A stretch of 64,000 nucleotides of DNA from NCBI GenBank assembly GCA_963969345.1, contig OZ017769.1, positions 5,335,725 to 5,399,724 of the forward strand. The letters are read 5' to 3'. The position numbers and the translations under genes were made by a program. The stretch comes from Turbatrix aceti (taxonomy: Eukaryota; Nematoda; Chromadorea; Rhabditida; Panagrolaimidae). The notes under the pieces are model-generated. The model saw only the letters and a program-made list of their open reading frames with translations, had not been told where the DNA came from and made no database searches. Shown in pieces: positions 22,201 to 33,525 of this stretch (the first letter of the stretch is position 1; every line of letters starts with the position of its first letter).

Positions 22201-24188
22201 GCGGGCATTTTTATCGATCAGGTCATCATCACCGACGAGCTGCATCACGCGCCCGTGTCGTACCTCTTCCAGGTATTCAAATGGCTGGATTCTGGCCAGG
22301 TCGATGGCAGGATCGAGCGCACGATCAAGTGCGGGGCCATCTACTTCAGCAACGGCGGTTTTGACACTCGTTCACGTGAGTTGTTTTTTTATCGTTCAAA
22401 GTTTTTTTGTTTTTTTACAGGCGGCAGGTGGGAGGTAGTGCTGCACAACGGCACACCCGACGGCAAAGGCGCGACGACGTCAAGTCTCAGCATCTTCGCG
22501 TACAGCTACAGAAAAATGTCCAGCTCTGGGCCAATCAAGGACGCCTCGCTGCAGGAAGTGCCGTCGACAACCTTTGTACAGATCGACTTTGGCACGGATT
22601 TTGCCGAGATGATCAAACTGCGGGTAGAAATTGATGGCGTCGGAAAAATGCCCGATTACTACCTGGATTACGTGGAGCTAAGAGACATCGACACCGACGA
22701 GCACCTGGAGGTACCTGTGCACAAATGGCTCAAGTGGGAGAGCGAGGAACGCGGCGCCCAAGCTTTTCGCGAACTTGTCATTTTCAGGGGAAAACCGACG
22801 ACATTGCCATGTTTGTAGTCATTTTAGAAGCTTTTTTGACCATAGAAACCGTTTCAGTGAATTCGTACGAAGGCAAAATACGGATCGCTCCATCCAAGAT
22901 CCCGCTGTGCTCGCCTTCGTTCAAATTGGAGCTCTTCGGTGACGTCGGCGAATGCGGCATTTTCCCGGCGACTGCCAAACGCAAGAGCTTGACTGAAAAA
23001 ACTGTAAGAAAAGATTTTTTCCGGTGATTTTCTATAAATCTAAATTTTCGTTCGTTGCAGGATATATCATTCCGGATCGAAGCAGTGTCCATCGGGCGGG
23101 TCATTGGCATTCGGGTTTACTTCGATCCGACCCCTGAAGGAGAAGCCATCTTCGAGGGTCTCTCAACCGTGCAACGCGTCGTAGGAGACAACAATGTATC
23201 GGTCGGCAGCGATTTTCTCGTTTCATACGTCATCATCCGGGACTCACAACACGCGCCGTACCGCGCGCTGCTCAATTACTCGCGGATTCAGCCCCGGCTC
23301 AACGAGTACGATTCTTACGTCAAGGAGCTTCGGCTCACAAATATGGAGGGCCTGTCGACAAAGATCTCGCGCTCAAAAGAACAGCCCCGGATGCCCGCGC
23401 TCTGGGCCGTAAACATGAGCATCGACTACATGAGCCGCCTGCTGCCCGAGGTCACTCTGTGTGGCGAGCTGGCTTCTGGCGTCATGCTCTGCGACGATCA
23501 GACGCCAGTCGATAACACGCTCAACTATTCGCTTGCCGGGGACCTCGGCAGTCTAATCAAGATCCGAGTGTCCGTGGATAGAAGGAAAAAGCTGCTGCAC
23601 ACCCTGCCCGACCGTATGCTGCCTTCCGGACCGGAACGCGTGGTGGTCAAGAAAATCCGGCTGCTGGACACTGCCAATGGGGACGAACTACGGCTGCCAC
23701 ATGCCTTTGCAGACCTGGGACGCCAGTCGGTGGTGGAGTTTCCCGTCTTCTGGCCGGACGTGCCGCCTCAGTCAAGCACGATCTTCGACATCTCCGTCGT
23801 AGTCGGCCCTCAATCGAGCTTCAAACAGGTCGACATCTATGTCAACCTCCTGGGCGACGTCTCCGACACCGGCTACCGTTATCTCGGTGATCCGGACGCG
23901 TACGCGTCCTCCGTGCTGAGTCATGAAAGCGTTCGTGCTTTGAAACAACTTTTTCTGCCAGATTGACGTCTAACTTTTCAGGACAAAACTTACTGCGTCG
24001 AGGCAATCTCCATCGGAAACATCCAAGCCTTCGAAGTCATCGTCAACGCCGCCGGCGCCGAGTACTATTTTGAACTCGCCGAACTGGCGGTGAAGAACGT
24101 CGCCACGCAGCACGTCGACAGCATCGCCTTCGTCGACCTCTTCACGCTCGAAAATTCCCATCAGATTGTTCGTCTTGCCAACAAATGA
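19292..24188 (+). CDS. Doublecortin - IQ - multi-PLAT protein (RP1/DCDC-like)
   Basis: Eight exons (19292-19552, 19781-19941, 20351-22019, 22069-22375, 22421-22810, 22858-23003, 23061-23930, 23982-24188) join in frame to give 1,336 residues. Two doublecortin domains (about 60-145, with TVFFYKEGDQYFTGVRVPVS, and about 198-285, with KQMFFVLNGHPGRLHRVVLE) should bind microtubules. A basic and acidic linker carries two IQ motifs near 512 (ATKIQAHVKGYLTRKKVK) and 587 (ALIIQKNYRGYLVRKRVK), predicted calmodulin sites. The C-terminal half is about five PLAT/lipoxygenase-homology beta-sandwiches. Related proteins (RP1, DCDC, LOXHD1) work in photoreceptor and sensory cilia or hair cells, so a ciliary microtubule-membrane linker is the likely role. 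The last exon completes the fifth PLAT. Exon junctions are good GT-AG throughout. Confidence 0.85.
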
Positions 24189-25399
24189 GAATTCACTGCC
24201 CTGTTTCGATTTTCAACCTCAACATTTGTTAAAGGCCAGCAGCAACGCTGGGTCTCTTTCTGTACCAGGCCTTGATCGTTTGACCTTTAGTAGAACGCTG
24301 GAGGGGTGTAAATACCAGAAATGAGCATGATGTCTGCACACGTTTGTTCGCTCGCTCGTGAGCGAGTGCTGCGTGTATGTGTCATACAAGGGCCCTTGTG
24401 CAGGGGTCTGGAAGTTCCAGTCGACCCATTGTTTACGTGAGGGAGAAAGTCGGCGACGGCGACGGCGACGGCGGCCGTGATCGTGATCGTGATCGTGATC
24501 GTGATCGTGATCAAGCCGGTTTCAAACTCGCCCTTCCAAAACAGTGCACCCGATGACTGCCGACCGAGGCCAGCCAGAAACACGGCCCCCCGGCCGGAGA
24601 ATCACTTGCGCGTGACTTTTCCGGACTCGGATGAATAATTGTTCGTCAGACCGACCGCGATATTTGTCTTGCCGAACCAACAAGACACTACTTTCTTACT
24701 TTCTTATTTGGTTCAAACGCCTACGTTTGTTTTGTCGTTTTCGACCGTGCGCGCAAGGAAGTGCAACAATACATAACTGGTAGACAGAGTTGAAAGTTGA
24801 GATGGGTCCTTCCTTCGCATTATCAAAAATAGATTCATGCGTTTCGTTTTATGCAGTCAACGCGGCCGGAAGTTTGATGATCGATCAAAGAGAATGAACA
24901 TTTACACGCTTCATTTTTACGCGGCGACTTGGATCTGCTATCACAGAGAATCGACCAGGACCACGACCAGGATTACGTGATCCACCCCCCTCCCCCGTGA
25001 AAACAAGTTGCACAACACAAATATTGGTAAAAAGTGCGGCTAGTCTGTCACCAGCGGCGGCAGCGGCGGCGACGACCACTGACAATTGCGGAGAGAAGAG
25101 ACTGCGCAGCATCAGCAGCAGCCTACAGCGCCTACGACGCCCTAGATCAGGACAAGGTCACTTTCACCCTGATTTGTCGTGATTATTTCATTGATTAACT
25201 TTTTTCTGGCTCGTCCGGTTGTCTTAGTTTTTGTCTTCGTGGAAGAATCAAATTGCGCCTTCATTAAAGACACCTCCCCCGCTGAGTTTGTTGCCTGGCA
25301 TTCGTTCTTTGTTTTCAGGCGCGCGCACGCAAACGATACGACCGCCGCCGACGGTCCAATTGCGTTCATTGTCCTCGTCTTCACGCTAAGAATTTAGGC
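24189..25399. other. Intergenic with microsatellite
   Basis: No gene supported. Holds a GGCGAC/GTGATC repeat tract at 24450-24512, and a purine/pyrimidine-rich stretch before the next gene. Confidence 0.6.
24450..24512. repeat. Hexanucleotide microsatellite (CGGCGA)n then (GTGATC)n
   Basis: About four CGGCGA units run into about six GTGATC units. No coding context. Confidence 0.9.
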
Positions 25400-27193
25400 A
25401 TGCTCCCGGCGCTACTGCTCGTCACCGGGCTCCTCGTCCCCGTCGGCGGCATCGTCTTTGACGCTACGACGTGCGGCAGAGAGAAGAAATGCGTCAGCAT
25501 CCCTCCCGGCTGCTTCGAGTCTTCGCCGGAGAGCTGCGAGTTTGTCTTTTCCTCGCAGGTCACGCCCGACGGGAAATTCGTCGACATCGAGTTGTTCACG
25601 AAGCGGGCCTCGCCGAACGAGCAGTACGTCGCCGTCGGTTTCTCCGCAGACACGGCCATGGGTGGCGAAGCCGTGACGTCCTGCATCACGCCGCCGACCG
25701 AGGAGCCCAACGTCGTTCTGTCCTACAACGAAGGCCAGAGCAACGTTCGCCTCGCGGATGACGTCGCGAGCTTGTCCGATGCCACACTGGTGTATAGTCG
25801 GCTCCAGGAGGATATAATTTACTGCAAGACCCGGCAGCTCTCCATGCAGGCCCATGAGAAACTGCCTTTATTCGCAGATCAGCCGTTCCATCTTTTGTTC
25901 GCCCGGGGGCCGGTGAGGAACGGTAATCCCGGGTTCCACACCGCCTATCAGGCATCGGAGGAGAAAATAGTTATCGCTGAAAAGCGAGAAGTGCCGAAAG
26001 TGGATCCGCCGACGTCCGATGAAGATCAGGATGACCAAGTTGGGGACAACGAGACCCCCAAGAGCACCGCTCCGCCTCCGGTGATCGTTCCACAGCCAGA
26101 ACAGGGGTCCGGGCCTTTCGGATTCACCCGACCTATCAGAATCTGGCTTCTGAGATTCCACGGTAAATTTCATCGCATAAAATATTTTAAACCGTCAAGA
26201 GACTCTTTTTCAGGCCTTTTCATGCTCATCGGCTGGTACGCGTGCGCGTCGGTCGCAGTGTTCGTCGCGAGGTACTCAAAACCCCACCTGAAGGCGCAGA
26301 AGCTGTTCGGCCTCCAGCTGTGGTTCGTGCTTCACAAGGGCCTCAACCTGCTGGGTCTCGTGCTCATCGTAGGCGGCACGCTGCTCGCCTTCGTCGCCAA
26401 GGACTTCCGCTGGCTAGGCCCGGCTCCAGGCAATCCGGAGGGCTACAATACAAAGCCATTCGCCATCCACACGCTGCTCGGCGCCATCGCGGTGGCTCTG
26501 GGCGTGCTGCAGCCGTTCGGCTCCCTGCTGCGCTGCGAGCCAACGAGTGCCCAGCGACCGGTCTTTAATTGGGTCCACCGGATCACCGGCATCGTTGCAA
26601 TTATCCTGTCACGTGGGTTTTTTTTGCACTCATTAGAGGAAGAAATGTGGGATGAGTCGTTACGGGGGGCTGGCTGGGCTACCGGTGGCCGTTTCACGCA
26701 CAAGTGGGGCGTGCAAAGATGAGTGCCAGAAGGCAGAAAACACACTAACGACCCAAAAAAACAAAAGAAACGCTCCTGTACACCCCATTTTTCAGTGATA
26801 GCGACGGTGATCGCAGCGTTCAGCTTCAAAATCTTCGGCCCCGACAAAACGCTGCCCATTATCGTTTCCCTGGCGTACGTGGCCTTCGCCGTGCTCGTCA
26901 TCACGTTCGTCGAGTTGCTCCCACTCTGCCAGAGATCCCATGAGTCGCACAGCCTCGAGCTCCAGCAGAGGAACAAAAGCGTCCGCGTCACAATCGAACA
27001 ACCGCCGCTCCAGAGGAGTTCTGGGGTGCTGCAGAGCGTATGTGCCTACTCACTCAGGCCCCGCCCCTGCCTTCATTGACCACCCACGTACTAAATATTT
27101 CAGATGAAAGCAATGAACCTCGGCGCGCTGGCCCTGTTCGCATCCGGCAGCGCTGCGTTCAGCGTGCTCCTGTCGCTGCTCTTCTTCTTCTAG
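25400..27193 (+). CDS. DOMON-cytochrome b561 protein (FRRS1-like ferric reductase)
   Basis: Predicted transmembrane electron-transfer protein moving electrons from ascorbate to acceptors such as ferric iron. Exons 25400-26162, 26214-26612, 26796-27037 and 27104-27193 give 497 residues. In order: signal peptide (MLPALLLVTGLLVPVGG), a DOMON domain (about 20-200, with QYVAVGFSADTAMGGEAVTSC), an acidic Pro-rich linker, then the b561 core of six helices. Candidate haem histidines are visible in KPHLKAQ, FVLHKGLN, AIHTLLGA and WVHRITGI. A short last exon encodes a final hydrophobic helix (LALFASGSAAFSVLLSLLFFF). There is no reeler domain at the N-terminus, unlike vertebrate FRRS1. Intron 1 is 51 bases and open in frame, so retained transcripts would still code. 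Confidence 0.88.
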
Positions 27194-27314
27194 GGCCCAT
27201 ATCGGCTACCGAACAAACCGGGTTCCTCATGCCCATCCGGTGTCATCTCAGACCTCGTCAAAGACGCGTTTCGGATATGTCAAATTCAACAATTTTTTAA
27301 AACTTGCACCCAAT

Positions 27315-27320
27315 AATAAA
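27315..27320 (+). terminator. Poly(A) signal of the DOMON-b561 gene
   Basis: AATAAA about 120 bases after the stop; the convergent SLC7 gene ends at 27343. Confidence 0.5.
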
Positions 27321-27342
27321 CCTAAACCGATACGATACGCCG

Positions 27343-29377
27343 CTATGTGGAAATGTCGTCGTCGGGCACAGGCACGCAGTTTAGGATTTGTTTTACCGTC
27401 TCGGTAAACCACTCTGAAAAAAAATACATAAATGAGCGTTGGCGTGCAAAAACAGAGTTGTCATTTGAGCCAAAAATGCCGAGCTGAGCATTGCACATTC
27501 ATGAATCAAAAAAATTCATGAAGGCAATAACATTTTTTTAAACACAATTGAAAAAATTAGCTTAAATTAACCACAAATGCCAGTTTTGGAATCAAAAAAC
27601 CATTTTTTGGATAATTTTTAGGCTTGACTCAGATTTTTCGAACTTCGATGGTCTCGACGCGAAAAACTGTACCCGAACTATCGAGCGAACGGCTCGGCTC
27701 AAATAACAACTCTGGTGCCAAAGACTTACCCCAAGGCCGGGTCAAGCAGGACGATTTGTGCCTGCACGCGATAAAAAACAAATAAACCGGAACGCCGCTC
27801 GTGATGAGCGCAGCGGCGACGATAAGCTCGATGGGTCGCTGGAGGAATGGCGTGACGAGGACGTACACGCAGATGAGGAAGAAGACAACCGGGATGACGA
27901 TAGGCAGCTTGATAGGGCGCTCGCGATCCGGCTCGGTGATTCGGATCTTGATAAGACCCGCGACGGCCATCGTCACGATACTCGACTCCGCGAATGTGAG
28001 GTAGTTGATGAGCGCGTAGATGTTGGAGGCGAAGAGCATGATCAGGCTGCTGAAGCCCATGAACAGGATAGATGGCAGGGGTGTCAGGTGAGTCGCGTGG
28101 ATGCAGCCCAGCAGGGAGGGCAGGTGACCGTTCTTCGCGCCCGCGTAAAACATTCGGGAGCACGTGAAGATGATCGCGTTCAGACTTCCCAGACACGCTA
28201 GCACGACGAAGATCGGCACGAGGAAACCCGCGGGTCCCATGGCCTTGGCAGCGAAGCTGACGGCCACCGCGTCGGAAGCGAGGATCTCAGGGCCGGTCAG
28301 GGCTGAGGCGTAGGCCACGTTCACCAGCACGTAAATCAACGTGCACAATGGTAGCGATATAAAAATCGCCCTCGGCAGATTCCTGAAAAATTGAAAAAAT
28401 CGTAATCAAAGAAAAAATCGGGGTCTCGCCACGAAACTCACTTATTAGGCTCCTTTAGCTCTTCCGTGACAAAATTTAGGTAACTCCAGCCACTGAAGCT
28501 GAACACGCCGCTGTAGAACGCAAGAGCCCACTCCACAGGCTGCACTTTAGCGTCTTTGAACAAAACATCGACTTGCAGGTTTTCGGTGTGCCCCCGGCAG
28601 ACGTAGACGACGGCAGAGACGATAATGACGAGCAACGCGCCGATCTTGGCAACAGCGCACGCATCTGCCGCCTTCGTCGCGCCACGAACGTTGTAGCAGT
28701 TGAGCAGGGTGAGTCCGATGATGACAGTACCCGCGACGCCTCGGACTACGGTGAGTGGAATGGTCTCACCGCCGTAGAAGGGCTGCAGCAGGTAGTTGGC
28801 AAAGGTGAGAGCGATGACGGCCAGCGAGGTCGGATTTACGATGATCAAAGCGATCCAGAGAAAGAGAAATGCTGGTAGCGAGCCGAAAGCCGCGTTGATG
28901 TACGTGTAATCACCGCCGGAGACCGGAATCGTCGTGCCGAGCTCGGCGTAGCACAGAGCGCCGAGCAGAGAATACAGGCCGCATACTAACCATAGTACGA
29001 GAGATTCTCCGACACTCTGGCACTCCTGGAGGATTCCTGAAAGCGAAAAAAGATAAAAAAGGAATCAGGTGGGAAAAAAGTGATAAAGTCAAATCTGAGC
29101 CTCAATTTGCCCTCAATTTCGTGCAGAGACCTTAGAAAACCAGCATCTCCCGACATCCTTAGCCTAATGAATTTTTTTGGCTGCAAACCAGCAATTTACA
29201 AGTTTACGTACCTTTCGGGCTGACAAAGATGCCAGAACCGACGATGACGCCGATGATGATGGCGCAGCCATTGAAGAGTCCGATGCGCTTCTTGAGGGCG
29301 GGTTTGCCGCGTTCTGTCGATTCGCCTTTCTCGCAGTTGAGCTGGAGGTGGTCTTCTAACAAGCTCTCTGCGGCCAT
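27343..29377 (-). CDS. SLC7-family (LAT-type) amino acid transporter
   Basis: Light-chain-type amino acid exchanger expected at the plasma membrane with a 4F2hc-like partner. Exons 29377-29212, 29036-28442, 28382-27730 and 27413-27343 join in frame to give 494 residues with about twelve hydrophobic helices. The signature [14 protein letters not shown] in helix 1 (substrate and Na+-independent exchanger motif) is split by intron 1. Other family features are [20 protein letters not shown] in helix 2, [10 protein letters not shown], and the [21 protein letters not shown] region. In LATs a Cys in the loop after helix 3 links to the heavy chain; here candidate cysteines are [12 protein letters not shown]. 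The N-terminus is hydrophilic, and the C-terminus is short and acidic ([10 protein letters not shown]). Substrate range cannot be read from sequence. Confidence 0.9.
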
Positions 29378-30564
29378 CAACTAAACCTGTGGCAACCCTG
29401 AAGCAAAGCGGAAATTGTGAGAAAACTGAGAAAAACGAGGGGGAGTGTATAAAAACGAGAAATGACAAATGCACAAATCGAAGCGTGAAAGCGTGGAAGC
29501 ACAGCTGGCAACTAGCCATGAATTTTTTGCAGGCAGGCAGGCAGGAGGCAACTGCTACCAGACATGTCTGCAGCGGGACCCTCACAGACGACGACGACTG
29601 GCAATGGCGCAGGAGGCGAACACTGAGAGTCCGTTTCTTTCGTCTCTTTTTTTTTCACCATGACATTTCGCGGCACTCGGGGGGCATCCTGCGACACAAC
29701 GCAGTCGACTGGCACACACACGCACACCCATCAACGCAGGCCCAGCTTTTCTTTCTTTTTTTTTTATTTAAAAAAACGCGTCATAACACCGCGAGAAAAG
29801 TACATCTTTTTTGAATACACTTTCTCCTCCGCGCTCACTTGTTGCTTGGGAGTCTTCCTTCCTCTTTCCCCCTCGTTTCATCTGTTGAACAAATAGCGGA
29901 GGTTACGACTAATCTCGTTATCCTTTTTCAGCTTTGCTGACATTTAAAAGCGGTCCTGAAAGTCTGAAAGTTTTTTGATGCATTGTGGGACTCCAGACTT
30001 GTCTTGCCATCTGGAAGGCGTAGGTATCAATTGGCACCGGACTTTGTGGGAGCGAGTATTTAGCCAACAGGAAGCATTATTTATTACGCTCGCTCCACCC
30101 GAATTATTTCATTTTTAATCGTAAAAAACGGATATCCCCTATATTTTTTTTGTTTCCTTGGATTTAAAAAAAAAAGTGCAACCGACCAAGCAAAGTTCGC
30201 TGATTTCAAATTCATGTATTCCGAATTTAGTAGTTTTTCTGTTGCTGTTTGGGCCATTTTTGTCTCCTAAATGAATGAAGGAAAACAAAAACAATGCAGA
30301 GCAGTCCTTATTACGTCAAAAATTTCTAAATGGCGCATTGAGGTGCAGCAGCGTGGCTAGGACCCCAGAAAGGATTGTTTTCCGTCCAAAATTTGCATGA
30401 GCATGTGTTTACGGTCAATTACGGTACCCTACGATGACGACTTGTTGCAGCATTTTTTTCGTGTTAAGACCAGTGAAATCACATTTATCAGTCCAGTAGC
30501 ACAGTAACTCACGACGCGTGATCAAATAATAATATCACGCAGACTGTCGATCGAAGGTGCTTGC
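29378..30564. other. Intergenic
   Basis: Promoter side of the SLC7 gene and 3' flank of the four-TM gene. A GGCA tetranucleotide run (29531-29545) and AT-rich stretches are seen; no gene supported. Confidence 0.6.
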
Positions 30565-31456
30565 TTAGGAAAGCTTCGCGCGGACTCCTTCGTAGAGTTC
30601 AAACAGAACAGCGATTAGGAAGGCGATGATAGAGGTGTAATCAGCCAGTTTAAACAAGACCGAGCCCACTCCGCTGTGTTGGAAGGTCGGAGACAGGAAA
30701 TGCGTCAGGATAGCGAGGAGTAATCCACCGAAGAGGACCAATCCGTACTGGGCCTTCACCGATGTATCCTGCACGGAGATGAGTTGCTGAGCATCGTAGC
30801 GTCCGTCGATGCGCTTGTAGTACCGCTTGCCGGTGAGCACGAGGTTGACGATGATGCAGAGTAAGGCGAGCAGACACGAGCCAAAGCCGGTATTGTTGGA
30901 TTCGAGGTACAGCGTGAGCAGCTGGACGACGAGCGCCACCAACTCGGCCGTGCGGATTTGGTTGATGCGTTGAGGATACGGACCGATTGCCTTCAGCATC
31001 TCGACTTGGGGCAGTTCTGAAACGAGAAATGATTGCCAAATGCCATTTGATGTCTGATTTGGGTTATGCAAATTTTTATTTTAAATAAAAAAAACGGAGT
31101 TCGTTCGTCAAAGGTATTCAGAATTCGAGTTCTCACGTATTTATTATTTTTCCATACAAAAGGTCACCTTCACCTTCAACCTTCTTTTCTTTACCCATCG
31201 GGTTAACACGGAGTCAACAAACAGCTACTGGAAAAGTTTTTCGCAGACAACAATCGCCAGAACCAGACAAAAACACCTTCTCGCCTTTTCCGGTCGAAAA
31301 CAAACGTCATGACGCACAAAAAAACACAAAAAAAAACTTACTTTGGGGCGGTGGAGGTGGCGCCCAGCTGCCGGTTGTGCTGTAGACGTTTTCGCGCATC
31401 TCGCGCGCGATGCGTTCGACTTCGTCACGTGCCCGGTCGATCGAAGATGAGGCCAT
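30565..31456 (-). CDS. Four-transmembrane protein, unrecognised
   Basis: Two exons (31456-31341 and 31016-30565, junction CAA A|AA) give about 188 residues. A cytosolic N-terminus with a charged helix and PPPPPQ is followed by four hydrophobic segments: VALVVQLLTLYLES, SCLLALLCIIVNLVLTG, YGLVLFGGLLLAILTHFLS and YTSIIAFLIAVLFELYEGV. The loop between helices 2 and 3 is basic and polar (KRYYKRIDGRYDAQQLISVQ). No Cys pattern of tetraspanins or connexins is present. Function unknown. The start ATG is in good context and the codon use matches neighbours. Confidence 0.7.
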
Positions 31457-31567
31457 TATTGCGGAGCAGCGATTGGCAACCCTGACTGTGGTGAGGGGAG
31501 TTGAATGGATGGGATAAACGCCTCCTCACTCGAGTTTTTTTTTGAGACATGAGAGAGACCTGCTTGC

Positions 31568-31606
31568 CCCGGCCGTGGCCGTGGCCGTGGTCGTGGTCGT
31601 GGCCGC
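31568..31606. repeat. (CCGTGG/TCGTGG)n microsatellite
   Basis: About six hexanucleotide units upstream of the four-TM gene. Confidence 0.85.
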
Positions 31607-31796
31607 GATTAGCAGCAGCCGGGATGGATTTCTTCGAACACTGTTTTGTTTGTCAGCTGTTTTGCGGCCCCCAGGCCCCCGCTACTACTCGTGTTTTGCA
31701 CTTTATTTACAGAAAAATAAAAAATAAAAAAACGCAGGAAAAAAGAAAAGCACAGCGGCTATTTTGCGTCAAAGAGAGGCGAACGAACGAGCTCGG

Positions 31797-32414
31797 TCAA
31801 TGTCTCCAGTTGAAGAAGCTGCCGAAGTACGAAGGGCTCGAGATCCTCCGGGTCGGGCTGATCGGCGAGTTGAAGTTGCTCACCGCCGAAGACAGCGAGT
31901 AGTAAAACGGCGTGATCCGGATCGGTGTCGTGCGACGGCGCTTCAGTTTCTGAAATAAAGAATTTTTTCATCATCAATCACCCTTTGTTTGCTTTTTTTC
32001 CGTTTTTTTCCCACCGCTCAAGCGCCGCGTAATTTGTTTCATAAATTTTTCTTTTGTTTTTTTCCGACTTTTTTTCAAAGTTGATCAAAAAGCAGGAAAA
32101 GTATGTGAACTTTCCATGCGTATGATTCAGCAAAACTTCCTTCTACGAACTCCTGTACACCCCCGTCTTCCGTTTTTTTTTTCCAGAAAAAAGGCCTACT
32201 TCGTTGCGGAGATTCTTCAGCCTGATTTCCTGGATGTCGACGATGTTTCCTGGCTTCTCAGTCATCGCTGCGGGGTCGCTAAAAGGGAAATGTATAAAGG
32301 CACAGGTTCGGTATTCACTCACCTGTAGAACTTGGTCAAAGCCAGTCGAGACTGGACTTCTGCAACGGCGATGAAGACAACGAGCAGGACAAGGAGTGAA
32401 AACGTGTTTCTCAT
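31797..32414 (-). CDS. Small secreted precursor, possible neuropeptide/hormone-like
   Basis: Exons 32414-32323, 32278-32200 and 31949-31797 join in frame to give 107 residues. A clear signal peptide (MRNTFSLLVLLVVFIAVAEVQS) is followed by a charged spacer, then a cleavage-like KLKRRR site. The rest is a Ser/Phe/Tyr/Pro-rich tail (TTPIRITPFYYSLSSAVSNF, an internal RR, and SPSYFGSFFNWRH at the C-terminus). No Cys. The layout resembles a propeptide processed at basic sites, but the family is not recognised. The third exon is also open in a second frame (acidic, Leu-rich, to 31759), which the splice phases I chose do not use; transcript data are needed to settle it. Confidence 0.55.
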
Positions 32415-33525
32415 GGCGTTGTTGTTTTGTGAGTGGGTCTGGAGCAAAAAAGTCCCTCTATAAATGGCACATGCCTGCCTGGGTGGGTGCATATTTGCGC
32501 GCTTGATGGAAAAACACAATAGTACACAGGGTGGGAGATGTGATGTGACGTGGATGGCAAAAATAGGGGCGTGTTAATTATATATACGATCTCGATGGAA
32601 AAACACGGACTGTGGACTGTTTTTTTCAACAAAAACGATCTTTGCAGAGAAAAAAGCCTCGAATCCTAACGCGCACAAACTAAAATTATGTAGCAAAACC
32701 TAGGTGACCGCAAAAAACATCAGAAGGCACACTTCGAACCCCTGACTAACCCAAAAACAATTTAAAAAGCAAAAATCATCTCATGGACACGCTCCGGGAT
32801 AAATCAGCAGCCAGCTAAATAACTATGACTAAAATTATAGTAAATTATAGTTTAACCGTATCGCGACCGCCTGCGGTAAAGCCGATTACGCAGTCATCGT
32901 TTCGCGGGTCTGAAGATCGCCAGGAGCCAGGAATTGCATTGTTTTGGTCGCGTGGCCGGTGGTGTATCGCATTTCGGTATAATCCAGCCCCTCCCGGCTC
33001 GAAAAGGAGTCAATGAGTGACCGACCGGTTGAGGATGGTTCTGGCTGAAAGCGACTCACTCCTTGTTCGCGCATTGTTGCTATTGCTCGCCTTGCGCGGA
33101 GGGGTGTCGGGTTTCGTTGAGGAAGCGAAGCCGGACTCGACGCTTGCTTCCAGGTTTGGACTGCAAAAACAGCTACAATGTTGCAAAATCTCGAAATCGA
33201 ATCATTTTTGGGCCCAGAATGAGCCAGTGCTCTCTTATGCATGCATGAAATCAAGTTTGACAACGTTGACAAAAGTTTTGCTCCCGACATGGCTTCGAGA
33301 CTGGAAAGTGACCACTCCTTCCTCCCTCCTTTCGGCGACTCTTGTTTGCCGAGTTCGAGTTTGTCTTTTTTTTGCTCTTCGGCACAAAAGTACCCCCAAC
33401 GCACCACAAATGCCTTCCGTGCAACTTCCACACCCCAAAAAAAGTCAAAAGTAGTAAGAATAATTTTATTCAGGCGCACAAAGAACGTAAACCGTATGAA
33501 ACGACTTCGAAGACGCCGGCCGCCG
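32415..33525. other. Intergenic, one doubtful exon
   Basis: Lies upstream of the secreted precursor and downstream of MCTP. On the plus strand at 33033-33151 a short frame with a hydrophobic run (LLVRALLLLLALRGGVSG) ends at a donor-like CCAG|GTTTGG; no convincing second exon was found, so no gene is called. Confidence 0.45.

Noticed and set aside
32735..32760. GGTTCGAA-type word (reverse strand) suggesting a tRNA T-loop
   Set aside because: No acceptor, D-arm or anticodon arm could be folded around it.
33033..33151. Signal-peptide-like exon on the plus strand
   Set aside because: A donor is present but no plausible second exon before the MCTP 3' end.
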